The notes under the pieces: model-generated | Seen by the model: only the letters and a program-made list of their open reading frames with translations | Database searches by the model: none | Told to the model about the DNA's origin: nothing | Shown: in pieces, positions 21,286-29,854 of the stretch | Layout: each line of letters opens with the position of its first letter | Position numbering within the stretch: position 1 is the first letter of the stretch | Assembly (NCBI RefSeq): GCF_025245835.1 | Contig: NZ_JAOBWS010000007.1 | Coordinates: 148,251 to 212,250 of the forward strand | Source of the DNA: Rheinheimera sp. 4Y26 | Lineage (GTDB): Bacteria; Pseudomonadota; Gammaproteobacteria; Enterobacterales; Alteromonadaceae | DNA: 64,000 bases | Direction of reading: 5' to 3' | Made by a program: the position numbers and the translations under genes

Positions 21286-21615
21286 ATGACAGCTTTGTAT
21301 ACTCTGGTATGCCAGATTGCCGCCAAATTGCAGCAGGAAGGCAAAACGCCAAGCCTGGCGCTGGTGCGCGCCCGTGCCGGCAAAGGTGTGGCAGCACCTG
21401 AACTGTTCAGCGCTTACCAGCAATGGCGGGCAAATCCGCCCGGCGCTCCCATTGAGCAAACAGAGCAGCAGCACAATCTGTTACAACAAGACAGCGCTGC
21501 GGCTGCAGAAAATCCGGATTTGGCAGGGCTGCAACAGGATATCCGCCGTCTGGAGCAAAAACTTGATCAGGCACTGTTGTTGTTACAACAGCTGCAACAG
21601 CGGGATAACAGCTGA
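21286..21615 (+). CDS. Small DNA-binding-like protein (KfrA-N-like) with coiled coil
   Basis: 109 aa. The first 50 residues (IAAKLQQEGKTPSLALVRARAG, then ELFSAYQQWRAN) resemble the helix-turn-helix N-domain of KfrA-type proteins. Residues 75-109 are Gln/Leu-rich coiled coil (LQQDIRRLEQKLDQALLLLQQLQQ). The stop overlaps the next start by one nucleotide, so the pair is translationally coupled. DNA binding is an inference from the N-domain; I do not know a named role. Confidence 0.6.
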   Translation: MTALYTLVCQIAAKLQQEGKTPSLALVRARAGKGVAAPELFSAYQQWRANPPGAPIEQTEQQHNLLQQDSAAAAENPDLAGLQQDIRRLEQKLDQALLLLQQLQQRDNS

Positions 21616-22388
21616 TGTGGGTGGCTGAACTCAGATTCCGCATTATCGCCGACACCAGTTACCCGGCGGCCGAGGCGGCGGTACGCGCTTATCTGGAGAC
21701 GCTTATTTTTCAGGGTCAGATGTTAGGACGCGAATTTCCGACTTATCTGGCGCAGGATGAATTTGTCAGCCGGCTGATTTTACCGGCCCCAGATGCACTA
21801 CAAAAACAGCACCACAGCCAAAGAGGGCTTGCGGCACTGCAGGCGCTTGGCAGTGCCGGCCTTGCTTATCCTCAATTGGCGATGCTGGGCGAAGATCTGA
21901 TGTCCAACCATACGGATCCTTGCCAAACACCTTCGGCTTATATTCTTTATTGCCGATTTGGCCACAGTAATTCAGTTATTTATTGTGCTGAACATTTTGC
22001 TCCTGTGCCGCTTTATCGGCTCAAGGCCACCTCAACAGAGGATCACGAAGATTTGATCCGCTGGCAGCTGCAATATCAGGCACTGGATGAAATTCAGATG
22101 CAGGAAAAAAGAGTACTGAATAATACCGCGGAGCGCAGCTTACAAAGCCTGCACAGTAAGCTCAATCAGCAAGGCCGCGCTTTTGCGAAGCAACTGGAGC
22201 AGTCGCTGCAAAGGCCGGTGTATTACGCACTTTATAGTGGCAGCAGTAAAGATTGCAGTCAGGAGGCTGATAAGCTGTGCCCTGGCTGTGGCAAAGCCTG
22301 GGCACTGAAAACACCGCTGCATCAGTTGTTTGATTTTCAGTGTGACCCCTGCCGGCTGTTAAGTAACATAGCCTGGCAGTGCCAATAA
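21615..22388 (+). CDS. Zn-ribbon protein of the DUF2310 family
   Basis: 257 aa. The N-terminal two thirds is an alpha/beta domain of unknown role (starting WVAELRFRII). The C-terminus holds a zinc ribbon: CPGCGKAW, then about 18 residues on, FQCDPC. This matches the family described as Zn-ribbon, possibly nucleic-acid binding. It is coupled to the KfrA-like gene by a TGATG junction at 21613-21617. Convergent with syd. Confidence 0.75.
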   Translation: MWVAELRFRIIADTSYPAAEAAVRAYLETLIFQGQMLGREFPTYLAQDEFVSRLILPAPDALQKQHHSQRGLAALQALGSAGLAYPQLAMLGEDLMSNHTDPCQTPSAYILYCRFGHSNSVIYCAEHFAPVPLYRLKATSTEDHEDLIRWQLQYQALDEIQMQEKRVLNNTAERSLQSLHSKLNQQGRAFAKQLEQSLQRPVYYALYSGSSKDCSQEADKLCPGCGKAWALKTPLHQLFDFQCDPCRLLSNIAWQCQ

Positions 22389-22442
22389 CAGCGCCAATAA
22401 CCTTGTGTGGCAGTGCCAGGCCGGCATTCGCCACTTTGGCCG

Positions 22443-22985
22443 TTATGCCGGAAAACTCAGGCTCTGTAAAAATTCAGCTAAAGAGTCCGCCAGCTTTTCT
22501 TTCACTTCGCAGCCGACCCGCTCCAGATAAACTTCACCTGTGCTGTTAAGTACCGACAACAACAAATCTTCATCGTCAGTGACAGCAAAAAACACCGTGA
22601 CCTGTTGTTTCAGCCGCCTTTTCATCAGCACATGACCAATGATGTTTTGTTGCAGCCGCTCTGTGTCGGCCTGATGCCAGGGCATTAACAGCTCAACAGG
22701 CCCACGCTGATGCTGCAGCTTTAAACCACCGCCAAAAGCCACGTTGTAAAAAGCTTTGATGTCAGGGTGTAATTCCAGCTCAAGGCCATGCTCCAGGCCG
22801 CTAAAATCAATAGGATTTTGTACAAATGCCGGCCACCAGGCCACTTGCTCATTCACCACCTCACCATACTGGCAAGGAGAAGTTTGCTCAGGTTCGGCAT
22901 AAGCCCACCATTGCTGGCCATTCGATTCGGCAACTTGCCGGGATTTTTTTAATAAATCGCTTAATTGCAGTGCAACTTCAGACAT
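22443..22985 (-). CDS. syd: SecY-interacting protein Syd
   Basis: 180 aa from the ATG at 22985; the open frame extends upstream, but the family N-terminus fits here (E. coli Syd is 181 aa). Cytoplasmic protein that binds SecY and is thought to monitor translocon assembly. Matching blocks include [22 protein letters not shown]-like [16 protein letters not shown] and LSGEV-like [11 protein letters not shown] with the C-terminal LAEFLQSL. Divergent from queF with 55 nt between starts. Confidence 0.9.
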   Translation of the reverse strand: MSEVALQLSDLLKKSRQVAESNGQQWWAYAEPEQTSPCQYGEVVNEQVAWWPAFVQNPIDFSGLEHGLELELHPDIKAFYNVAFGGGLKLQHQRGPVELLMPWHQADTERLQQNIIGHVLMKRRLKQQVTVFFAVTDDEDLLLSVLNSTGEVYLERVGCEVKEKLADSLAEFLQSLSFPA

Positions 22986-23040
22986 AACAGCCCAATATCC
23001 TGTGATAAAATTGCCGCATTCTAACCGGTCCGAGCTTGCC

Positions 23041-23889
23041 ATGACAAAACCTGATGAATCTTTACTCGCCCATTTGAGCCTGGGCAAAACCACAGCTTAT
23101 ACCGACCAGTACGACGCAAGCCTGCTGCAGCCTGTGCCACGTCAGCTGGGCCGGGACGCTATTGGTTTGCCGGCCGGCACCGAACCTTTGCCATTTTATG
23201 GCCAGGATATCTGGCATGCATATGAGCTGTCCTGGCTCAATCATAAAGGTAAACCTATGGTAGCACTGGCCACTTTTGTGGTGCCGGTGATTTCGGCCAA
23301 TCTGATTGAGTCCAAGTCTTTTAAGTTGTATCTGAACAGCCTGAACCAAACCCGTTTTGTCGATATCAGCCAGCTGTATCAGACGCTGGTGCGTGACTTA
23401 TCGGCTTGTGCCGGTGCCAAAGTGGACGTCACTATTCATCATGTTAATGAACTGATTGCGTTCCAGCCCACCTGGATCCAGGGGCGCTGCCTTGATGATC
23501 TGGATATTGAAGTGCAGCAGTATGAATTTGACCCTGAGCTGTTAAAACTGGCGGGCCCTGAGCATCAGGTGGAAGAAAAATTACATTCCCATTTATTAAA
23601 ATCAAACTGCCTCATTACCTCGCAGCCAGACTGGGCCAGTGTGTTTATTCATTACCGGGGCGCTGCCATCGATCACGAAAGTTTATTGCGTTATCTGATT
23701 AGCTTTCGCCACCACAATGAATTTCATGAACAATGTGTTGAGCGGATTTATCTGGATATTCAGCGCCGCTGTAAACCGGAATTTCTGGCCGTCTATGCCT
23801 GTTATACGCGAAGAGGCGGACTGGATATTAACCCACTGCGCAGCAGCCAGCCTTATACTCCACCTAATATCCGTTTAACCCGGCAATAA
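23041..23889 (+). CDS. queF: NADPH-dependent 7-cyano-7-deazaguanine reductase QueF
   Basis: Reduces preQ0 to preQ1 in queuosine synthesis. 282 aa from the ATG at 23041, the long bimodular (YqcD) form. The NADPH motif [17 protein letters not shown] is present; the catalytic Cys lies in [13 protein letters not shown] and the substrate-binding stretch [15 protein letters not shown] is intact. Followed by a terminator. Confidence 0.97.
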   Translation: MTKPDESLLAHLSLGKTTAYTDQYDASLLQPVPRQLGRDAIGLPAGTEPLPFYGQDIWHAYELSWLNHKGKPMVALATFVVPVISANLIESKSFKLYLNSLNQTRFVDISQLYQTLVRDLSACAGAKVDVTIHHVNELIAFQPTWIQGRCLDDLDIEVQQYEFDPELLKLAGPEHQVEEKLHSHLLKSNCLITSQPDWASVFIHYRGAAIDHESLLRYLISFRHHNEFHEQCVERIYLDIQRRCKPEFLAVYACYTRRGGLDINPLRSSQPYTPPNIRLTRQ

Positions 23890-23916
23890 CAGTGCTATTT
23901 ATAACGGTGAAGCTGA

Positions 23917-23946
23917 TAAAAAAGGCCGCAATGCGGCCTTTTTTAT
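23917..23946 (+). terminator. Terminator after queF
   Basis: AAAAAAGGCCGC-AAT-GCGGCCTTTTTT is a 12-bp perfect stem ending in T, 30 nt after the queF stop; symmetrical enough to work in both directions. Confidence 0.88.
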
Positions 23947-23984
23947 TCTGAACAGATGAGCTACTGATACTAAAAACTTTTTTA

Positions 23985-24038
23985 CTTCAGGGCTTTAGTT
24001 CAGGGCTTTAGTTCAGCGCTTCAATTTAGTTCAGGGTT
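23985..24038. repeat. Short degenerate tandem repeat at the end of the M61 gene
   Basis: Units built on TTCAGGGCTTTAG occur twice in tandem (13-nt period), followed by two altered copies (TTCAGCGCTTCAATTTAG, TTCAGGGTTTT). The last units reach into the final codons of the M61 peptidase gene, so expansion or contraction could change its C-terminus or 3' end. Confidence 0.6.
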
Positions 24039-25818
24039 TTACCTTGCCATCAGTAAGCGGCACTCCCAGCCAGGCCTGATGATATAACTTCTGCTGCCGG
24101 CTTGGTTTTTTCAGCGGCACAATTTTACCGGGTTCAGCCGGCAAAGCGCCCAGGATCACAGTTTTGTCCAGCAAACGGCCCTGACGGAACAAGGTTAATG
24201 TTAACTGCTGACCTGGTTTAAAGTCTTTGAGCCTTTCAGTCAGCGCCGATTTTAACTGCAGCCGGTTTACAGCTATCACTTCATCCTCTGAAGTTAACCC
24301 CGCCTGCCAGGCCGGTCCATCACGCTCGACTTTGTTAAGCTTCTCCACACCGGCATTAAAGGTACCGGTCACCCCTAACCAGGCCTGTTGTTTGTCGGCC
24401 GCTTTGTACTCCAGGCCAGCGTCAGCCAATAAAGCAGCGGCGTCCAGTTGCAGCGGACTTTCAACCTGTTGTTGCCAGAATTCAGTCAGCGGTTTGCCGG
24501 TTAAATCCAGCGCAATTTGTTGTACATCGGCAGCGGTAAAAGCGGTGGTTTTGCCAAAACGCTGATACAACTCGTTATGCAGGGTGCGGTAATTGGCTTT
24601 GAGGCCGGAGTGGCGTAATAAATGTTGATCCAGCAACCAGCTGACCAGATAACCTTCAGAGTAAATATTCACACTAAAATTGTCGGCATGATCGCCCGAC
24701 AGGCTGATCCAGGCGTCAAAACTGCTTTGTGCCACCGACTGCACTTTAGCGCCAGGTAAACGGGCAAACTTCTCCAGCCTTTTGGCTAAGTCTTCATAAA
24801 ATTCGGCTGGTGTCATTAAACCGGCACGCAGCAACAGCTGATTCTGGAAATAGCTGGTGGAACCTTCCGAAATCCACAACAGTTCTGTGTAATTTGGCGC
24901 TAAATAATCATAAGGCACCAGCTCTGCAGGGCGATAAGCTTTGACGTTCCAGGTATGCACCAGTTCATGGGCGGCAGTACTGAGAAATTCCAGGTAATGT
25001 TTGCGGCTGGCAAAACTGAATCTGTCACGCTGGATCACGGTTGAATTTAAGTGTTCAGTGGCACCACGGGCGCCTGAGGTCGCATGAATAATAAAGAGGT
25101 AGTTCTGATATGGATAACCCTGCCAGATGCTGGGAGCCTGCGCCACCAGCTTTTGTAAATCAGCCACTGTTTGTTTCGAATCGTAATTTCCTTCGCCCCA
25201 AAACACCACTTCGTAATTGCGGTTATCCACCACAAAACTAAAAGACTGATGTATGCCAGTTTCTATCGGCGAATCAGACAACACATCATAGTTGGCCGCT
25301 TTAAATTGATGCGGATTGTCGCCTCTTGGCATGCCGGAAGTACTACGCCAGTTTGCCGGCACCTTCAGCTGCACTGTGGAAGGTTGTGAGCGCAGCTCGT
25401 CACTGAACATCAGATAAGCGCTCGGATTAATATAAGCATGGGTTTCATCAATATGACGGCTACGCTCACCCAGTTGATTGGCATAAATCTGGTAACTGAC
25501 TTCAACTTCGCCTGCAGCCGGCAATTCCAGCAGCCAGCTGCTCTTTTCTTTTTTCCGAAACTTCAGAAGCTGACCTTGTTGATCACGGGCCTGAAATAAT
25601 CGCACCCCATTGGCTAGATCCAGGATCTGATATTTACCTGTGCGCCAAGCCGGTAATTTAAGTTCCACCACCCCGGGCGCCTGCACTTTAAACTTCATCT
25701 GCACATCGGCCAGATGATGTTCCGGCTGATTGATGTTGATCTGATAATAGGTTTGCGCCTTGACTGCTGCGCCATACAGCAACATCAGCACACACCAGCT
25801 TTTTAATATAACTTTCAT
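24031..25818 (-). CDS. M61 family peptidase with C-terminal PDZ domain
   Basis: 595 aa exported metallopeptidase of the glycyl-aminopeptidase (M61) family. Signal peptide to about residue 21 (ending AAVKA). An N-terminal beta domain is followed by the catalytic HELVHTWNVKAYRP (HExxH, near residue 285), the downstream Glu-containing WISEGSTSYFQNQLL that supplies the third zinc ligand, and a PDZ domain (about 470-560, with GLTSEDEVIAVNRLQL). AGGAG precedes the ATG. Acts in the periplasm or outside; substrates not predictable. Stands alone. Confidence 0.9.
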   Translation of the reverse strand: MKVILKSWCVLMLLYGAAVKAQTYYQININQPEHHLADVQMKFKVQAPGVVELKLPAWRTGKYQILDLANGVRLFQARDQQGQLLKFRKKEKSSWLLELPAAGEVEVSYQIYANQLGERSRHIDETHAYINPSAYLMFSDELRSQPSTVQLKVPANWRSTSGMPRGDNPHQFKAANYDVLSDSPIETGIHQSFSFVVDNRNYEVVFWGEGNYDSKQTVADLQKLVAQAPSIWQGYPYQNYLFIIHATSGARGATEHLNSTVIQRDRFSFASRKHYLEFLSTAAHELVHTWNVKAYRPAELVPYDYLAPNYTELLWISEGSTSYFQNQLLLRAGLMTPAEFYEDLAKRLEKFARLPGAKVQSVAQSSFDAWISLSGDHADNFSVNIYSEGYLVSWLLDQHLLRHSGLKANYRTLHNELYQRFGKTTAFTAADVQQIALDLTGKPLTEFWQQQVESPLQLDAAALLADAGLEYKAADKQQAWLGVTGTFNAGVEKLNKVERDGPAWQAGLTSEDEVIAVNRLQLKSALTERLKDFKPGQQLTLTLFRQGRLLDKTVILGALPAEPGKIVPLKKPSRQQKLYHQAWLGVPLTDGKVKP

Positions 25819-26029
25819 AACAACTCCTCTGAATCCGGGCCCAACCTAAGCCAAATTCAGCAACGACGCCAGCGCTTTGCGGTCAAAGTGTACACTTTTG
25901 CTTTCAATATTTATGAAAGTCACACTGAAACATTACAACTCAACTTTTACTTTCGTTTCGAAATATGGTTAACTAAGCAGCGTTGATGCCAGACACATCA
26001 ACCCCAACCGAATGAACAGGACAGCTGCA
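25819..26029. promoter_or_regulatory. Divergent region between the M61 gene and the 26-kb short transcript
   Basis: On the plus strand TTTACT at about 25949, a 17-nt spacer and TTAACT give a weak promoter candidate for the short transcript. No gene seen. AGGAG for the M61 gene lies at its left end. Confidence 0.3.
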
Positions 26030-26092
26030 ATGACAACTCTGACCTCTGTAGAAGAACAATCCTGGTTACCCTACTACCTGACCAGGAAATAA
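26030..26092 (+). CDS. Candidate 20-residue microprotein or leader peptide
   Basis: A 21-codon ORF (start MTTLTSVEEQ, end YYLTRK) with AGGA 9 nt upstream of its ATG, followed 24 nt later by a perfect 13-bp terminator. A possible promoter (TTTACT, 17 nt, TTAACT) lies at about 25950-25980. The whole thus looks like an independent short transcript between the M61 and diguanylate cyclase genes. The peptide has Trp and two adjacent Tyr but no obvious run of one amino acid to suggest classic attenuation. Function unknown; could equally be a small RNA with a chance ORF. Confidence 0.45.
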   Translation: MTTLTSVEEQSWLPYYLTRK

Positions 26093-26115
26093 AATAAAAG
26101 TCCCAAGCAGGACAG

Positions 26116-26148
26116 AAAAAACGGCAGGCGTTGAACCTGCCGTTTTTT
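26116..26148 (+). terminator. Strong terminator ending the 26-kb short transcript
   Basis: AAAAAACGGCAGG (26116-26128), 7-nt loop, CCTGCCGTTTTTT (26136-26148): a perfect 13-bp stem with T tail. It ends no long gene on the plus strand, which is the main reason to believe in a short RNA upstream of it. Confidence 0.88.
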
Positions 26149-26253
26149 ATTGGCTAATTTTATTGCTTTGCAATAAAACGACTGCGCTTTTGCCTTTATT
26201 AACGATATACTTAGCGCAAAAGTCACTCGCTTCTAGCCAGGAAAACGTCAGTA

Positions 26254-27813
26254 GTGGACTCAGACAACAATCTCAAAATCCAACTTGCCTCCGCGTTAAA
26301 AGCCAGGAAACAGCTCGAAGATACTTATGAAGGTCAGTTTAAAATTCTGACAAATTTTGTCTCGCGCTTATCACTGGTGTGCAAAGGAATTGATGTTGAT
26401 CTGGACAACAAACTGGCCAGGTTACGGCAGGAATTGGCAAAAGGTACCGATCTGGAAAAGATCCTGCCTTTTATCGACGCCACCACTGAGCAGCTGAAAC
26501 TGCTGGAAGCCAAACAGCAACAAGATGTGAAAAAAGCCCAACTGAGCTTAACTGAAGCCGGAAAACTTCTGCAAAAACAACGGGGTTTACCAGATCAGCT
26601 CAGAAGGGATTTACGTGAACTGCTGAGTAAAGTGGACGAGCCAACCCCGAGTGTCACTGCGTTTTTGCCACATTTAACCCATTTAACTGAGTTATATCAG
26701 TCGGCACTTTCTGCCAAGCATGATCTGGATCACCAGACGGCTGCAGCACCTGCGGAAAGTGGCCGTTATGATACTATCTGCCGGCAAATTTCGGTGGAAC
26801 TGACCAATCTGCTCAGCGAATTGGCTTTTGAAGGCCAGTACGCCAAATCGATTGAAGCCATTCGTTTAAGCCTGCTCAGCGACTTAACCATTGAAAAGCT
26901 GCTGGAAGCCTGCCTGCAGACCATCGAAATTATTATTTCCAGCATCAATGATGAACGGCAATCAGCCCAGCACTTTTTACTCAAACTGAATGAAGCCCTG
27001 ACCAGTGTGCAGCATTCTTTGGTGTCGTCGCTAACCAGCAGCCATGACATTAAACAAAAAATGCAGGCGCTGAATGAACAAATTGAGCGCCAGATAGATT
27101 TACTCAGCAAAGAAACCAAATCGGCGACTTCGCTGGAACAGCTGCAAACCATGGTCAGCAGCAAACTGGGTGTGATCACCAATTCGCTGAAAGACAAGGA
27201 GCAACTGGAGCGGCAGGAACGTGAGTTAATGCTGCAGGCGCTGAACAGCATGGCCGAAAGGTTAAAAGAGCTGGAAGAAGAAGCCAATCAGTTTAAAAAA
27301 CGTCTGGCCGAACAAAAATTCCGCAGCCTGCAGGATGCGCTGACCGAATTGCCAAACCGCGCCGCCTTTGATGAACGTTATGAGCTTGAAGTGAAAAGAG
27401 CCAAACGCTCAGGCAGGCCACTGGCCATAGTACTGGCGGACGTTGACCACTTTAAGAGTATTAACGACAACTATGGCCACAGCGCCGGCGACAAAACCTT
27501 AAAAGTGATTGCCAAAGCGTTGAGACAAAGCCTGCGGGAAACCGATTTTATCGCCCGTTATGGTGGCGAAGAATTTATTCTGTTATTCCCGGAAACAGAC
27601 ATCAAGGATTTAGTTACCCCGCTTAATACCATCCGGGAAAAAATTAAACGGATCCCCTTTAAGTTTAAAGACACCAACGTGCCAATCACTATTTCATTTG
27701 GCGCCACTGAACTTCGCAGCGCTGACACCAACCGTGAGGCTTTTGACAGAGCGGATGAAGCTTTGTATGACGCCAAACGCAGTGGCCGCGACAAAGTGGT
27801 GTTCCGCGATTAA
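26254..27813 (+). CDS. Diguanylate cyclase with long coiled-coil N-domain
   Basis: 519 aa, cytoplasmic (no membrane segment seen). GTG start at 26254 with AGGAAAA about 9 nt upstream. Residues 1 to about 340 are helical, with coiled-coil stretches (KDKEQLERQERELMLQALN, AERLKELEEEANQFKKRL). The C-terminal GGDEF domain has an intact active site (RYGGEEF) and an intact inhibitory site (RETD five residues before GGEEF), so it should make c-di-GMP and be product-inhibited. The input signal of the N-domain is unknown. ppnN begins 79 nt after it. Confidence 0.92.
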   Translation: MDSDNNLKIQLASALKARKQLEDTYEGQFKILTNFVSRLSLVCKGIDVDLDNKLARLRQELAKGTDLEKILPFIDATTEQLKLLEAKQQQDVKKAQLSLTEAGKLLQKQRGLPDQLRRDLRELLSKVDEPTPSVTAFLPHLTHLTELYQSALSAKHDLDHQTAAAPAESGRYDTICRQISVELTNLLSELAFEGQYAKSIEAIRLSLLSDLTIEKLLEACLQTIEIIISSINDERQSAQHFLLKLNEALTSVQHSLVSSLTSSHDIKQKMQALNEQIERQIDLLSKETKSATSLEQLQTMVSSKLGVITNSLKDKEQLERQERELMLQALNSMAERLKELEEEANQFKKRLAEQKFRSLQDALTELPNRAAFDERYELEVKRAKRSGRPLAIVLADVDHFKSINDNYGHSAGDKTLKVIAKALRQSLRETDFIARYGGEEFILLFPETDIKDLVTPLNTIREKIKRIPFKFKDTNVPITISFGATELRSADTNREAFDRADEALYDAKRSGRDKVVFRD

Positions 27814-27892
27814 ACCAGCATAACAGGGCTGCCGCCAGGCCGGCCCCTCTTTGGGTCGGTGGCGCCAAGGCTCAGACGACAAGGAGAGACTG

Positions 27893-29251
27893 ATGCATGT
27901 ACAACTGAACCCACTGGGTGCGATGGATTTGTTATCGCAGCTGGAAGTGGATCAACTAAAACAAAATTCCAATAGCGAAACCTTCCGCCTGTTCAGAAAC
28001 TGCTGTTTAGCCGTGTTAAACGTCGGCAGTCACACCGACAGTTCAGCTGAAATTTATCAGCAATTTCAAGACTTTGCAGTCAACCTAATCGCCCGTGAGC
28101 GCGGTATTAAAATTGAATTATTTAACCCGCCCGCCAATGCTTTTGTTGATGGGCAAATTATCAAAGGTATCCACGAACATTTGTTTGCGGTGCTCAGAGA
28201 TATTCTGTTTTATCACACTCAGCTGGGTTTTGATCAAAACCGGCTGGACTTGCACAACAGCGATCACATCACCCACACCGTCTTTGATATTCTGCGCAAC
28301 GCCAGAGTGATCAGCTCTGCCATCGAACCCAATATGATAGTGTGCTGGGGCGGTCATTCCATTAATGAAGTGGAATACAAATACACCAAAGAAGTGGGTT
28401 ATGAACTGGGATTACGCGGCCTTGATATCTGCACAGGTTGTGGCCCTGGCGCCATGAAAGGCCCGATGAAAGGTGCCACTATCGGCCACAGTAAACAACG
28501 TATCCGCCATGGCCGTTATCTTGGCCTGACCGAACCCAGCATTATTGCAGCTGAACCGCCAAACCCAATTGTCAATGAACTGGTGATTTTGCCCGATATA
28601 GAAAAACGGCTGGAAGCTTTTATCCGCACTGCACACGGCATTATTATTTTCCCGGGCGGCGCCGGCACTGCCGAAGAGCTGCTGTATCTGCTGGGCATTA
28701 TGCTGCATGACGACAATAAGGATCAGGTGCTGCCGGTGATCCTGACCGGGCCAAAACAAAGTGAAGCTTATTTCCGGGAACTGCAGGCTTTTATTGCAAA
28801 AACTCTCGGTGAAAAAGCACTGAGTCTGTTTGAAGTTATTGTTGATAACCCCCCTCTGGTGGCGCAAAAACTGAAGCAAGGTTGTGCCAATGTGCGGGCT
28901 TACCGTAAAGCCACAGGGGATGCTTATCACTTTAACTGGTCATTAAAAATTGACAGCGATTTTCAACATCCTTTTGCGCCGACCCATCAGAATATGGCAT
29001 CACTGGATCTGCATCTGGAGCAGGATAAAGCAAAACTGGCCGCCAACCTGCGCCGGGCTTTCTCCGGTATAGTCGCAGGCAACGTCAAAGATGAAGGCAT
29101 TAAAGCCATTACCCAACACGGGCCTTTTGTATTGTCCGGTGAGCCTGAGCTGATGCATCTGATGGACAATCTGCTGGAGGCTTTTGTGGCACAAGGGCGG
29201 ATGAAATTGCCGGGCAGCAAATATACACCTTGTTATAAAATTGCCCGCTGA
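27893..29251 (+). CDS. ppnN: Nucleotide 5'-monophosphate nucleosidase PpnN
   Basis: Pyrimidine/purine nucleotide nucleosidase (formerly YgdH), regulated by (p)ppGpp in E. coli. 452 aa from the ATG at 27893, with AAGGAGAG upstream; the frame is open earlier. The LOG-like core is clear: [28 protein letters not shown], then [16 protein letters not shown]. Sequence tracks E. coli YgdH along its length. Its position near queF and syd also matches E. coli. Confidence 0.95.
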   Translation: MHVQLNPLGAMDLLSQLEVDQLKQNSNSETFRLFRNCCLAVLNVGSHTDSSAEIYQQFQDFAVNLIARERGIKIELFNPPANAFVDGQIIKGIHEHLFAVLRDILFYHTQLGFDQNRLDLHNSDHITHTVFDILRNARVISSAIEPNMIVCWGGHSINEVEYKYTKEVGYELGLRGLDICTGCGPGAMKGPMKGATIGHSKQRIRHGRYLGLTEPSIIAAEPPNPIVNELVILPDIEKRLEAFIRTAHGIIIFPGGAGTAEELLYLLGIMLHDDNKDQVLPVILTGPKQSEAYFRELQAFIAKTLGEKALSLFEVIVDNPPLVAQKLKQGCANVRAYRKATGDAYHFNWSLKIDSDFQHPFAPTHQNMASLDLHLEQDKAKLAANLRRAFSGIVAGNVKDEGIKAITQHGPFVLSGEPELMHLMDNLLEAFVAQGRMKLPGSKYTPCYKIAR

Positions 29252-29326
29252 CGGCTGTTGGTCGTTTCCGGGCGGCATTGTACGGTATTGCTCAGACAAA
29301 GTGCCCCGGGGCAGTTAACATCAACC

Positions 29327-29355
29327 AAAGCCTGCTTTCTGGCAGGCTTTTTGTA
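29327..29355 (+). terminator. Terminator after ppnN
   Basis: AAAGCCTGC (29327-29335), 6-nt loop, GCAGGCTTT (29342-29350), then TTT. 75 nt beyond the ppnN stop. Confidence 0.8.
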
Positions 29356-29458
29356 TTGTTTTTCAGATAAACCTGGCCGCACATTGTTTGCACTGTTGCA
29401 GCGTCAAAAATTTGTTGTGCGCAACACCACATTGCTGCACACAAAACGGAGCTTTTTT

Positions 29459-29854
29459 ATGAACAAACGGATCTGGTGGATCCTCGCCCTTGCGATACCG
29501 CTGTACCCGCTGCTGACCTGGCTGGTGCTGACGTTTTATCAGGACGACCCGTCGAAAATGATCTGGAACGACAGAGAAGCTTATAACCAGAAATATATCA
29601 GCCAACTCAATGCACAAACACAACTGACGCAACCTCAGCTGATTGAAAAACTGGGAGGCCCTGATATAACCGAGGCCAAAAAAGTTGGCAATGATGTGTA
29701 TCAGCTAATGTATTACCGCACCAAAAGAGACATTTCCGACGGCATTACCACCCGGCAAGAATGCACTGCCTTGTTATTTAAAAATCAAAAGCTGATTGCA
29801 TTAGCCGAGTCCGCAGTGAGTCTCTATCAGCAGGCAACAGATACTGATGCATAA
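29459..29854 (+). CDS. DUF3192 family membrane-anchored protein
   Basis: 131 aa from the ATG at 29459; the open frame upstream crosses the ppnN terminator and is not credible. One N-terminal transmembrane helix (WWILALAIPLYPLLTWLVLTFY) takes the place of the lipoprotein signal of its paralog at 20738-21106; the rest keeps YISQLNAQTQ, GGPD, YYRTKRD and QECTALLFKNQKL. Overlaps the next gene by 8 nt. Function unknown. Confidence 0.8.
   Translation: MNKRIWWILALAIPLYPLLTWLVLTFYQDDPSKMIWNDREAYNQKYISQLNAQTQLTQPQLIEKLGGPDITEAKKVGNDVYQLMYYRTKRDISDGITTRQECTALLFKNQKLIALAESAVSLYQQATDTDA

Noticed and set aside
26766..27287. 173-codon Ser/Cys-rich frame antisense to the diguanylate cyclase gene
   Set aside because: Shadow of a Leu/Glu/Gln-rich coiled-coil coding region on the other strand; no ribosome site or family match.
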